A stretch of DNA of 64,000 bases, taken from the NCBI RefSeq assembly GCF_001905795.1, contig NZ_LIXJ01000009.1, positions 62,001 to 126,000 of the forward strand, written 5' to 3'. Source of the stretch: Streptomyces sp. CB01580. Its GTDB lineage: Bacteria; Actinomycetota; Actinomycetes; Streptomycetales; Streptomycetaceae. The position numbers and the translations under genes are program-made. Positions 9,008-16,549 of the stretch are shown here, piece by piece. Below the pieces are notes generated by a model, which ran no database searches, was not told the origin of the DNA, and worked only from the letters and a program-made list of their open reading frames with translations. Positions within the stretch are counted from its first letter, which is position 1. Each line of letters starts with the position of its first letter.

Positions 9008-10300
9008 GTGCGGGACTACTTGCTCATGCTGTTCATCACGGCGGCGGTGACCCATCTTCTGACCGGCCCGGTGCGGAAGTTCGCCATCGCGATCGGCGCG
9101 ATGCCGGAGATCCGGGCGCGCGACGTCCACCGCGAGCCCACTCCGCGCCTCGGTGGGATCGCCATGTTCGGCGGGCTGCTGACCGGTTATCTGGTGGGCT
9201 CCCATCTGCCGTACATGGAGGAGATCTTCACCCAGAGCTCGACGCCCCGGGCGCTGCTGTCCGGTGCCACGATCATCTGGCTGCTGGGCGTCCTGGACGA
9301 CAAGTGGGAGCTGGACTCGCTGGTCAAGCTCGGCGGGCAGGTGCTCGCCGCCGGGGTGATGGTGTTCCAGGGTCTGACGATCCTCTGGCTCCCGGTGCCG
9401 GGCACCGACGGGTTCTACCTCGCCGACTGGCAGGGCACGCTGCTGACCGTGGGGCTGATCCTGGTCACCATCAACGCGGTCAACTTCGTCGACGGACTCG
9501 ACGGGCTGTCCGCCGGCACGGTCGGCATCGCGGCGACGGCGTTCTTCCTGTACGCGTACCGGCTCTGGTACGGCTACGGCATCGAGTCGGCCGCCTCCAC
9601 CACCCTGATCTCCGCGATCCTCGCGGGCATGTGCCTCGGGTTCCTGGTCCACAACTCGCACCCGGCGCGCATCTTCATGGGCGACTCGGGCTCCATGCTG
9701 CTCGGACTGCTGATCGCGGGGTGCGCGGTCTCGGTCACGGGCGAGGTCGACCCGAGCCTCCTCAACCAGTCGGTCGACGGCACGGCCGGGTCGGCCGCGA
9801 TGGTGCCGGTCTACATTCCGCTGCTGCTGCCGCTGTCCGTGATCGCGCTGCCCATCGCCGACCTCGTGCTCGCGGTCGTCCGGCGCACATGGAACGGGAA
9901 GTCGCCGTTCGCCGCCGACAAGGGCCACCTCCACCACCGGCTGCTCCAGCTCGGCCACTCGCACCGGCGGGCCGTGCTGCTGATGTACTTCTGGTCGGCG
10001 CTGTTCTCGTTCGGAATCGTGGCGTTCTCCGCCCGGGGCGCCAAGTCGTGGATCCTGTACGGCGTCACATGCGTCTGCGCGCTGGGGCTCGTCCTGCTGC
10101 TCCAGCCCCGTTACGAGACCGCCCTCGCCCGCCGGCTGGGCTCGCTCACGCCGCGCTGGTACCGGAAGGGCCGGACGCACCTGGCCCCCAAGGACTCCGA
10201 CGCCGAACGGCACACGGAGACGGACGCCGAACGGCCGCTGCCGCAGGCGGAGGACGACCGCGTGAAGGCGGGGGCGGGCGTCGGCAGCGGCCTCGGGTGA
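9008..10300 (+). CDS. MraY/WecA-family polyprenyl-phosphate sugar-1-phosphate transferase
   Basis: 430-residue integral membrane enzyme (about 11 helices) that transfers a HexNAc-1-phosphate from a UDP-sugar to polyprenyl phosphate, starting a surface glycan. Catalytic motifs are present: VLDDKWELD, NAVNFVDGLDGLSAG, FMGDSG and HLHHRL (the WecA-type HxHH loop, distinguishing it from MraY). The start is placed at GTG 9008 (VRDYLLML...) because the family begins just before the first helix; the frame is open from 8609, and GTG 8996 is an alternative. The 130 codons upstream are low-complexity Pro/Arg/Gly. No glycan genes flank it. It converges with menJ. Confidence 0.88.
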   Translation: MRDYLLMLFITAAVTHLLTGPVRKFAIAIGAMPEIRARDVHREPTPRLGGIAMFGGLLTGYLVGSHLPYMEEIFTQSSTPRALLSGATIIWLLGVLDDKWELDSLVKLGGQVLAAGVMVFQGLTILWLPVPGTDGFYLADWQGTLLTVGLILVTINAVNFVDGLDGLSAGTVGIAATAFFLYAYRLWYGYGIESAASTTLISAILAGMCLGFLVHNSHPARIFMGDSGSMLLGLLIAGCAVSVTGEVDPSLLNQSVDGTAGSAAMVPVYIPLLLPLSVIALPIADLVLAVVRRTWNGKSPFAADKGHLHHRLLQLGHSHRRAVLLMYFWSALFSFGIVAFSARGAKSWILYGVTCVCALGLVLLLQPRYETALARRLGSLTPRWYRKGRTHLAPKDSDAERHTETDAERPLPQAEDDRVKAGAGVGSGLG

Positions 10301-10496
10301 TGAAGGCGAGCACCGCGCCCGCGGCGCCGCAGACCACCCCGGTCAGGGCCTGACCGGGGTTCCGGGCCTCGCCGCGCGCGGCCGGCCGACCCTAAAGGCT
10401 GCCCGCTCGGAGCACGGCCGTGGCCGGCCCGGACCGGGACGGGGAAGGCCGGGACGACGGAAGGAAAGGACCGGGGAAGGCCGGTCCCGCGGCGGA

Positions 10497-11780
10497 TCAG
10501 GCCCTCGGGGCCACCTTGGAGAGGCCGTTGATGATCCGGTCCATGGCGTCGCCGCCCGTCGGGTCGGTCAGGTTGGCGAGCATCTTCAGCGTGAACTTCA
10601 TCAGCAGCGGGTGCGTAAGACCGCGCTGGGTGGCGACCTTCATCACCTTCGGGTTGCCGATCAGCTTCACGAAGGCGCGGCCCAGCGTGTAGTAGCCGCC
10701 GTAGGTCTCCTTGAGCACCTTCGGGTAGTTGGTGAGGGCCAGTTCGCGCTGGGCCGGGGTGGCGCGGGCATGCGCCTGGACGATGACGTCGGCGGCGATC
10801 TGGCCCGACTCCATGGCGTACGCGATGCCCTCGCCGTTGAACGGGTTGACCATGCCGCCCGCGTCGCCGACGAGCAGCAGGCCGCGGGTGTAGTGCGGCT
10901 GGCGGTTGAACGCCATCGGCAGGGCGGCGCCGCGGATCGGGTCCGTCATGTTCTCCGGGGTGAAGCCCCAGTCCTCCGGCATCGAGGCGCACCACGCCTT
11001 GAGGACCTCGCGCCAGTCCAGCTCCTTGAACGCGGACGAGGAGTTGAGGATGCCGAGACCGACATTGGACGTGCCGTCGCCCATGCCGAAGATCCAGCCG
11101 TAGCCGGGCAGCAGCCGGTCCTGCGGACCGCGCCGGTCCCACAGCTCCAGCCAGGACTCCAGGTAGTCGTCGTCGTGCCGGGGCGAGGTGAAGTACGTGC
11201 GCACGGCGACGCCCATCGGGCGGTCCTCGCGGCGGTGCAGGCCCATGGCGAGCGACAGCCGGGAGGAGTTGCCGTCGGCGGTGACGACGAGCGGGGCGTG
11301 GAAGGTGACCGGGGTCTTCTCCTCGCCGAGCTTGGCGTGGACGCCGGTGATGCGGCCGGTGCGGTCGTCGATGACCGGGGCGCCGACGTTGCAGCGCTCG
11401 TGCAGCCGCGCGCCCGCCTTCTGCGCCTGCCGGGCCAGCTGCTCGTCGAAGTCGTCGCGCTTGCGGACCAGTCCGTAGTTCGGGTAGGAGGCGAGCTCCG
11501 GCCAGTCGAGCTGGAGGCGCATGCCGCCGCCGATGATGCGCAGGCCCTTGTTGCGCAGCCAGCCGGCCTCTTCGGAGATGTCGATGCCCATGGCGGCGAG
11601 CTGCTTGGTGGCGCGCGGGGTGAGGCCGTCGCCGCAGACCTTCTCGCGGGGGAAGGCCGTCTTCTCCAGCAGCAGGACGTCCAGCCCGGCCTTGGCGAGG
11701 TAGTACGCGGTGGTGGAACCGGCCGGGCCTGCCCCGACGACGATCACGTCCGCGCTGTGCTCGGAGAGGGGCTCGGTCAC
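10497..11780 (-). CDS. menJ: Geranylgeranyl-reductase-family flavoenzyme, menaquinone saturase (MenJ-like)
   Basis: 427-residue FAD-dependent reductase that saturates an isoprenoid double bond. Its position beside menG points to menaquinone side-chain reduction, as for mycobacterial MenJ. It shows an N-terminal FAD fold (VIVVGAGPAGSTTAYYLAKAG), KVCGDGLTPRA (the conserved CxxGLxP-like motif of the family), and LLLVGDAGGMVNPFNGEGI, the second FAD motif near residue 290. The GTG start at 11780 sits within the expected 10 residues of the Rossmann motif. Chlorophyll- or archaeal-lipid roles of related enzymes are unlikely here. Confidence 0.88.
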   Translation of the reverse strand: MTEPLSEHSADVIVVGAGPAGSTTAYYLAKAGLDVLLLEKTAFPREKVCGDGLTPRATKQLAAMGIDISEEAGWLRNKGLRIIGGGMRLQLDWPELASYPNYGLVRKRDDFDEQLARQAQKAGARLHERCNVGAPVIDDRTGRITGVHAKLGEEKTPVTFHAPLVVTADGNSSRLSLAMGLHRREDRPMGVAVRTYFTSPRHDDDYLESWLELWDRRGPQDRLLPGYGWIFGMGDGTSNVGLGILNSSSAFKELDWREVLKAWCASMPEDWGFTPENMTDPIRGAALPMAFNRQPHYTRGLLLVGDAGGMVNPFNGEGIAYAMESGQIAADVIVQAHARATPAQRELALTNYPKVLKETYGGYYTLGRAFVKLIGNPKVMKVATQRGLTHPLLMKFTLKMLANLTDPTGGDAMDRIINGLSKVAPRA

Positions 11781-12061
11781 GGTCGGATCTCCCGGAGGCT
11801 CGAAAGCGCGTGCCGCGCGGCACCTGTCCCATGCAGTCTATGGGGGTCCCCCGCCCGGCTCCCGGAGGGCTCCTCGATCGGGGCCGGGACCGGCTTCGAA
11901 GGGGCGGGCCGAACCACCGGTCCCGAGGGCCCGGTTCCGGGGGGCCGAGCGGAACGCTCCGTTCCGAAGGGCCGGTTCGGAGGGGCCGTACGGAGGGGCC
12001 GTACGGAGGGGCCGCGCGGAACGCGCCCTTCCGAAGGCCCGGCTCCGGAGGACCGGGAGGA
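11781..12061. repeat. Intergenic spacer with short imperfect direct repeats upstream of menJ
   Basis: 280-bp spacer between menG and menJ. Its main content is a GGGGCCGTACGGA-type unit occurring tandemly near 11970-12015 and looser AAGGGCC/GAGGGCC copies around it. No gene is seen. Confidence 0.5.
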
Positions 12062-12754
12062 CTACGCGCGCACGCCCCGGTGCAGGGCCACCACGCCGCC
12101 GGTGAGGTTGCGCCAGGCGACCTTCGACCAGCCGGCCCGCTGGAGCTTCGCCGCGAGCCCCGGCTGGTCGGGCCAGGCGCGGATGGACTCGGCGAGGTAC
12201 ACGTACGCGCCCGGGTTGGACGACACCGCGCGCGCGACCGGCGGCAGCGCCCGCATCAGGTACTCGGTGTACACCGTGCGGAACGGCGTCCACGTCGGCT
12301 TCGAGAACTCGCAGATGACCACCCGGCCGCCCGGCTTCGTCACCCGGTACAGCTCGCGCAGCGCCGCGTCCGTGTCCTGGACGTTGCGCAGCCCGAAGGA
12401 GATCGTCACCGCGTCGAAGGTCTCGTCGCGGAACGGGAGCTTCGTGGCGTCGCCCGCGGTGAACGGCATCCACGAGTGGCGGCGCTTCCCCTCCCGCAGC
12501 ATGCCGAGGGAGAAGTCGCAGGGCACCACATACGCGCCGGTCGCGGCGAACGGCAGCGAGGACGTCGCCGTGCCCGCCGCCAGGTCCAGGATCTTCTCCG
12601 CGGGCCGGGCGTGCACCGCCTTCGCGACCTCCTTGCGCCAGAGCCGGGCCTGGCCGAGGGACAGCACGTCGTTGGTGAGGTCGTAGTTGGCCGCCACGTC
12701 GTCGAACATCGTGGCGACTTCGTGCGGCTGCTTGTCCAGGGAAGCTCGGATCAC
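12062..12754 (-). CDS. menG: Demethylmenaquinone methyltransferase (MenG/UbiE)
   Basis: 230-residue class I SAM methyltransferase that makes menaquinone from demethylmenaquinone, the last common step. Motifs: SLGQARLWRKEV, SAM-binding LDLAAGTATSS, FRDETFDAVTISFGLRNV and the C-terminal end of the UbiE fold. GTG 12754 (VIRASLDKQPHEVATMFDDVA) matches the usual N-terminus of actinobacterial members; the longer frame to 12853 adds an unsupported Pro/Arg-rich leader. It is transcribed toward menJ. Genes making the naphthoquinone ring by the futalosine route (mqnC, mqnA) are nearby. Confidence 0.95.
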   Translation of the reverse strand: MIRASLDKQPHEVATMFDDVAANYDLTNDVLSLGQARLWRKEVAKAVHARPAEKILDLAAGTATSSLPFAATGAYVVPCDFSLGMLREGKRRHSWMPFTAGDATKLPFRDETFDAVTISFGLRNVQDTDAALRELYRVTKPGGRVVICEFSKPTWTPFRTVYTEYLMRALPPVARAVSSNPGAYVYLAESIRAWPDQPGLAAKLQRAGWSKVAWRNLTGGVVALHRGVRA

Positions 12755-12846
12755 CCGTCCATTCAAGCAGCCCGGTCCGCGGCACCTCGCGCCGGTCGCG
12801 TCCGGGGCGCGTCTCCTCGCCGGGCGGCCCGGAGCACCCCACCTGG

Positions 12847-12868
12847 TAGGCAAGTCGCGACTTGCCTA
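12847..12868. promoter_or_regulatory. 22-bp perfect palindrome, probable ArsR-type operator
   Basis: The 22 bases read identically on both strands; the core is GGCAAGTCGCGACTTGCC flanked by TA on each side. It ends at an in-frame ATG (12868) of the ArsR gene and lies 92 bp upstream of menG on the other strand. This is the expected place for autoregulation by the ArsR protein. Confidence 0.8.
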
Positions 12869-12879
12869 TGGTGGTGGTC

Positions 12880-13173
12880 ATGGCGGACGACGTCTTCAAG
12901 GCACTGGCCGACCCGACCCGTCGGCGCATCCTCGACGAGTTGACGGAACGGGACGGTCAGACCCTGTTCGAGATATGCACGCGACTGGTGACCAAGCACG
13001 GTCTGGGCCTGTCCCGCCAGGCGATCAGCCAGCATCTGGCCGTGCTCGAATCGGCGGGTCTGGTCCTCTCCCGGCGCCAGGGCCGCTACAAGTTCCATGA
13101 TCTGAACACCGAGCCCCTCGATCGGATCGCGACCCGATGGCTCAGGCCCGACCCACCGGAGAACACCCCATGA
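12880..13173 (+). CDS. ArsR-family winged-helix repressor
   Basis: 97-residue winged-helix regulator: ALADPTRRRILDELTERDGQ, recognition helix LSRQAISQHLAVLESAGLV, wing SRRQGRYKFHDLN. No metal-binding Cys pair of classical ArsR/SmtB is present, so it belongs to the group paired with VOC or START-domain genes. ATG 12880 is taken as start; ATG 12868, exactly at the end of the palindrome, would give a leaderless product four residues longer. The stop overlaps the next gene's ATG (ATGA). Confidence 0.92.
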   Translation: MADDVFKALADPTRRRILDELTERDGQTLFEICTRLVTKHGLGLSRQAISQHLAVLESAGLVLSRRQGRYKFHDLNTEPLDRIATRWLRPDPPENTP

Positions 13174-13556
13174 GAATCCATCTGACCAGCGTCTTCGTCG
13201 ACGACCAGGCCAAGGCCCTGCACTTCTACACCGACGTCCTGGGCTTCGTGAAGAAGCACGACGTCCCGGTGGGCGAGGCCCGGTGGCTGACCGTGGTCTC
13301 GCCGGAGGATCCCGGCGGGACCGAGCTGCTGCTCGAACCCTCCGGCCATCCCGCCGTGCGGCCGTACAAGGACGCGCTGGTCCAGGACGGCATCCCGGCC
13401 ACCTCCTTCGCCGTGGACGACGTACGGGCGGAGTTCGACCGGCTGCGCGCGCTCGGGGTGCACTTCACCCAGGAGCCGCTGGAGATGGGTCGGATCACCA
13501 CCGCGGTCTTCGACGACACCTGCGGCAACCTGATCCAGATCGTGCACAGCGCATAG
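13170..13556 (+). CDS. VOC (glyoxalase/bleomycin-resistance fold) protein
   Basis: 128-residue vicinal-oxygen-chelate protein (VFVDDQAKALHFYTDVLGF, LLLEPSGHPAVRPYK, FDDTCGNLIQIVH). It is translationally coupled to the ArsR gene by a four-base overlap, so its expression should follow the ArsR ligand. ArsR-VOC pairs are common in Streptomyces. The substrate is unknown; detoxification or metal-dependent lyase roles are both plausible. Confidence 0.9.
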   Translation: MRIHLTSVFVDDQAKALHFYTDVLGFVKKHDVPVGEARWLTVVSPEDPGGTELLLEPSGHPAVRPYKDALVQDGIPATSFAVDDVRAEFDRLRALGVHFTQEPLEMGRITTAVFDDTCGNLIQIVHSA

Positions 13557-13697
13557 GGCGCCCACCGCGCCGGTCGCGCCGTGCCTGTACCGGGTCGCGC
13601 CGGTCCCGCTCGCGATGTGGCGGAATAAACCGATCGTGTCCACCGGCACTCATGACGGATGAGGAGCACGGAGCAACCGCGAGCGGGGGGAGGCCGG

Positions 13698-14501
13698 ATG
13701 TCCGCACCAGGCGCGCGCCGCCCGAAGCGGTCGAGAGGGCGCGGGACAGGTCTGATCGTGGTCGCCGTCCCGACAGCGCTGCTCTGCGTCGCCGCCGTGG
13801 CGGGGATACGAGCGATCAACGACAGCGACGGCAAGGGCGGTTCGGCGTCCGCGCCCGTGCGTCGGGCGGGCACCGGCGCGTTCACGGTCGCCCGCGCGAA
13901 GGCCACGGACATCGGCGCGGACGGCAGCGAGCGTGACGGCGGCCACGGCGCCGGCACGGCGAACGACGGCACGGACGAGGGCCGGGGCGGGAAGGGGAGC
14001 GGGAGCAACGCCTACCAGGTCGAGGTGGAGGACGGTACGGGCGTCGACCCCGACGGGGCCGCCGCCGAGGTCGCCCGCGTCCTGGCCGCCCCGCGCGGCT
14101 GGTCGCACCACGGCGAGCGCGCCTTCCGCCAGGTCGCCGAAGCCCCGGCGGGACTGGTCATCCGCATCGCGACGCCCAAGACCACCGACGCCATCTGCGC
14201 GAAGGGCGGTCTGGACACCCACGGCGAGGTCAACTGCCGGGTCGGCACCGATGTCGTGGTCAACCTGAAGCGCTGGCAGCACGGGTCGCCCGAGTTCCAC
14301 GGGCCGCTCGCCGACTACCGGGCCCTCATCATCAACCACGAGGTCGGCCACTGGCTGGGCCACGGCCACGAGACCTGTCCGGGCAGGGGCCGCCCGGCCC
14401 CCGCGATGATGCAGCAGATCCACGGGCTGAAGGGCTGCGTCTCCAACGCCTGGCCGTACGACGCGAAGGGGCGCTACCTGAGCGGCCCGGCCGTGCCGTG
14501 A
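13698..14501 (+). CDS. DUF3152 secreted/membrane-anchored protein with metzincin-like zinc motif
   Basis: 267 residues: a basic N-terminus, one hydrophobic segment (approx. 17-38: GTGLIVVAVPTALLCVAAVAG), a Gly/Asp-rich linker, then the DUF3152 domain (approx. 105-260). The domain contains HEVGHWLGHGH, an exact HExxHxxGxxH zinc-binding pattern, and two paired Cys sets that could form disulfides outside the cell. It is probably an extracytoplasmic metallopeptidase-like protein; activity is not established. ATG 13698 is preferred over 13659 because GGGGGAGG lies just upstream of it. Confidence 0.85.
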   Translation: MSAPGARRPKRSRGRGTGLIVVAVPTALLCVAAVAGIRAINDSDGKGGSASAPVRRAGTGAFTVARAKATDIGADGSERDGGHGAGTANDGTDEGRGGKGSGSNAYQVEVEDGTGVDPDGAAAEVARVLAAPRGWSHHGERAFRQVAEAPAGLVIRIATPKTTDAICAKGGLDTHGEVNCRVGTDVVVNLKRWQHGSPEFHGPLADYRALIINHEVGHWLGHGHETCPGRGRPAPAMMQQIHGLKGCVSNAWPYDAKGRYLSGPAVP

Positions 14502-14591
14502 CCGACCCGGCCCGGTGGCGCAACCGCCTGTCCTCTCCCGCGTCTCCCGCCCGCTTCTCCCGTTCCTCCCGCGCGACGTGACCCGTCCGCG

Positions 14592-15263
14592 TCAGCCGCG
14601 GCGGAAGACCAGGCGCCCGCCGAGCACCGTCGCCACGCAGCTCCCGGCACCCTCCGTGCGCAGGTGCGCCAAGTCCCGTACGGCGAACACCGCCAGGTCG
14701 GCGGGGCCGCCGACGGCCAGAGACGCGGCGAACGCCTCGGCCGGATCCGGTACCGAGGCCAGCGGGTCGAGGCCGGTCGGTTCCGGCACGGCGGACAACG
14801 GGTCGACGGCGACCTGCCCCGCCGGGCGGGCCGGGGCGTGGACACGCAGCCCCGAGCGGGCGACGGCGGTACGCACGGCGGGGCGGGCGAACGGCCCCCG
14901 GACGGCCGTCGTGCCGTGCCGCAGCATCCGCTGCAGCCCGCGCCGGGCGCTCGCGCCCCAGCGGACCTCGTCCATGCCCAGCGCGGTGAGCGCGGCGCCG
15001 GTGAGGGGTTCGGTGCCCAGTTCGTCCGCCTCGCGCGGGTCCGGGTGGTAGGCGGCCTCCAGCAGGGCCGGTGCCCCCGCGTTCAGCAGCCCCGGGGTGA
15101 TCAGTCCGGACCACCGCCGCACCCGGGCCGCGGGGCGGTCCGCGACCAGCTCCTCGTACGGGCCGATCGCGACGACCACGGCACCGTCCACGGCCACGGA
15201 GTCCGCCCCGGCCGGGGCCGACCCGGCGCCGTGCACCGCGTCGGCGGTGTGCACCGTCAACAC
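14592..15263 (-). CDS. Amidohydrolase-like (imidazolonepropionase-type) protein lacking the metal-binding HxH
   Basis: 223-residue protein resembling the ends of amidohydrolase-superfamily enzymes (ITPGLLNAGAPALLEAAYHPDPREADELG, MLRHGTTAVRGPF, ADLAVFAVRDLAHL). The central metal-binding barrel is missing and no HxH motif is seen, so hydrolase activity is doubtful. It lies directly downstream of mqnC on the same strand (14-bp gap), suggesting co-transcription and perhaps a link to futalosine metabolism. GTG 15263 is the start. Confidence 0.75.
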   Translation of the reverse strand: MLTVHTADAVHGAGSAPAGADSVAVDGAVVVAIGPYEELVADRPAARVRRWSGLITPGLLNAGAPALLEAAYHPDPREADELGTEPLTGAALTALGMDEVRWGASARRGLQRMLRHGTTAVRGPFARPAVRTAVARSGLRVHAPARPAGQVAVDPLSAVPEPTGLDPLASVPDPAEAFAASLAVGGPADLAVFAVRDLAHLRTEGAGSCVATVLGGRLVFRRG

Positions 15264-15277
15264 GTGGGTCCCCGGTC

Positions 15278-16477
15278 TCAGTTGGCGTCCAGGAGCTTCA
15301 GCTCGGGGTGCGCCGTGCCCCCCTCGATCGCGATGGACGAGATGTGCGAGACGACGCGGTCGTCGACCGGGTCGTTCGCCGGGTCGTCGTGGACGACGAG
15401 GTGCTCGTAGGTGGTGGAGCGCTGCGCGGGCACCCGGTCGGCCTTGCGGATCAGGTCGATGATCTCCAGGCGGTTGGAGCGGTGCTTGGCACCGGCCGAG
15501 GAGACGACGTTCTCCTCCAGCATGATCGAGCCGAGGTCGTCGGCGCCGTAGTGCAGCGACAGCTGGCCGACCTCCTTGCCGGTGGTCAGCCAGGAGCCCT
15601 GGATGTGCGCGACGTTGTCGAGGAAGACGCGGGCGATGGCGATCATCCGCAGGTACTCGAAGAGCGTCGCCTGCGTCCGCCCCTTCAGGTGGTTGTTCTC
15701 CGGCTGGTACGTGTACGGGATGAAGGCGCGGAAGCCGCCCGTACGGTCCTGCACGTCACGGATCATCCGCAGGTGCTCGATGCGCTCGGCGTTGGTCTCG
15801 CCGGTGCCCATCAGCATGGTGGAGGTGGACTCGACACCGAGGCCGTGTGCGATCTCCATGATCTCCAGCCAGCGCTCGCCGGACTCCTTGAGCGGGGCGA
15901 TCGCCTTGCGCGGGCGGGCGGGCAGCAGTTCGGCGCCCGCGCCCGCGAAGGAGTCGAGGCCGGCCGCGTGGATCCGCTGGACGGCCTCCTCGACGGACAC
16001 CTTGGAGATCCGGGCCATGTGCTCGACCTCGGAGGCGCCCAGCGAGTGGATGACCAGCTGCGGGAACGCCTCCTTGATCGCGGAGAAGTGCTTCTCGTAG
16101 TACTCGACGCCGTAGTCCGGGTGGTGCCCGCCCTGGAACATGATCTGCGTGCCGCCCAGTTCGACGGTCTCCGCGCAGCGGCGCAGGATGTCGTCGAGGT
16201 CGCGGGTCCAGCCCTTGGCCGTGTCCTTGGGCGCCGCGTAGAAGGCGCAGAACCGGCAGGCCGTGACGCACACGTTGGTGTAGTTGATGTTGCGCTCGAT
16301 GATGTACGTCGCAATGTGCTCCGTACCGGCGTAACGGCGGCGGCGCGCGGCGTCGGCGGCGGCCCCCAGCGCATGCAGCGGCGCCGACCGGTAGAGGTCG
16401 AGGGCCTCCTCCGGAGTGATCCGGCCGCCTTCGGCGGCGCGGTCGAGGATGGGCTGGAGAGCGGCCTTCTCGGTCAC
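15278..16477 (-). CDS. mqnC: Cyclic dehypoxanthinyl futalosine synthase (MqnC)
   Basis: 399-residue radical SAM enzyme that cyclises dehypoxanthinylfutalosine in the futalosine route to menaquinone. The [4Fe-4S]/SAM motif is Cys70-x3-Cys74-x2-Cys77 (VCVTACRFCAF). Other family blocks are MFQGGHHPDYGVEYYE, GVESTSTMLMGTGET and FIPYTYQPENNHLKG. Length is normal. GTG 16477 is the start. Together with mqnA 2.4 kb upstream and menG/menJ it marks this as the menaquinone region; mqnB, mqnD and mqnE are not in the window. Confidence 0.95.
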   Translation of the reverse strand: MTEKAALQPILDRAAEGGRITPEEALDLYRSAPLHALGAAADAARRRRYAGTEHIATYIIERNINYTNVCVTACRFCAFYAAPKDTAKGWTRDLDDILRRCAETVELGGTQIMFQGGHHPDYGVEYYEKHFSAIKEAFPQLVIHSLGASEVEHMARISKVSVEEAVQRIHAAGLDSFAGAGAELLPARPRKAIAPLKESGERWLEIMEIAHGLGVESTSTMLMGTGETNAERIEHLRMIRDVQDRTGGFRAFIPYTYQPENNHLKGRTQATLFEYLRMIAIARVFLDNVAHIQGSWLTTGKEVGQLSLHYGADDLGSIMLEENVVSSAGAKHRSNRLEIIDLIRKADRVPAQRSTTYEHLVVHDDPANDPVDDRVVSHISSIAIEGGTAHPELKLLDAN

Positions 16478-16549
16478 CGAGCTGTCACCTTTCGGCGGGT
16501 TTTCAACGGGTCCACGGACCGGTTCAGCGTACGCCAGCGCCCGTCGGCG

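Noticed and set aside
10611..12686. 691-codon open frame antisense to menJ and menG
   Set aside because: Shadow frame; both genes on the other strand have full family signatures.
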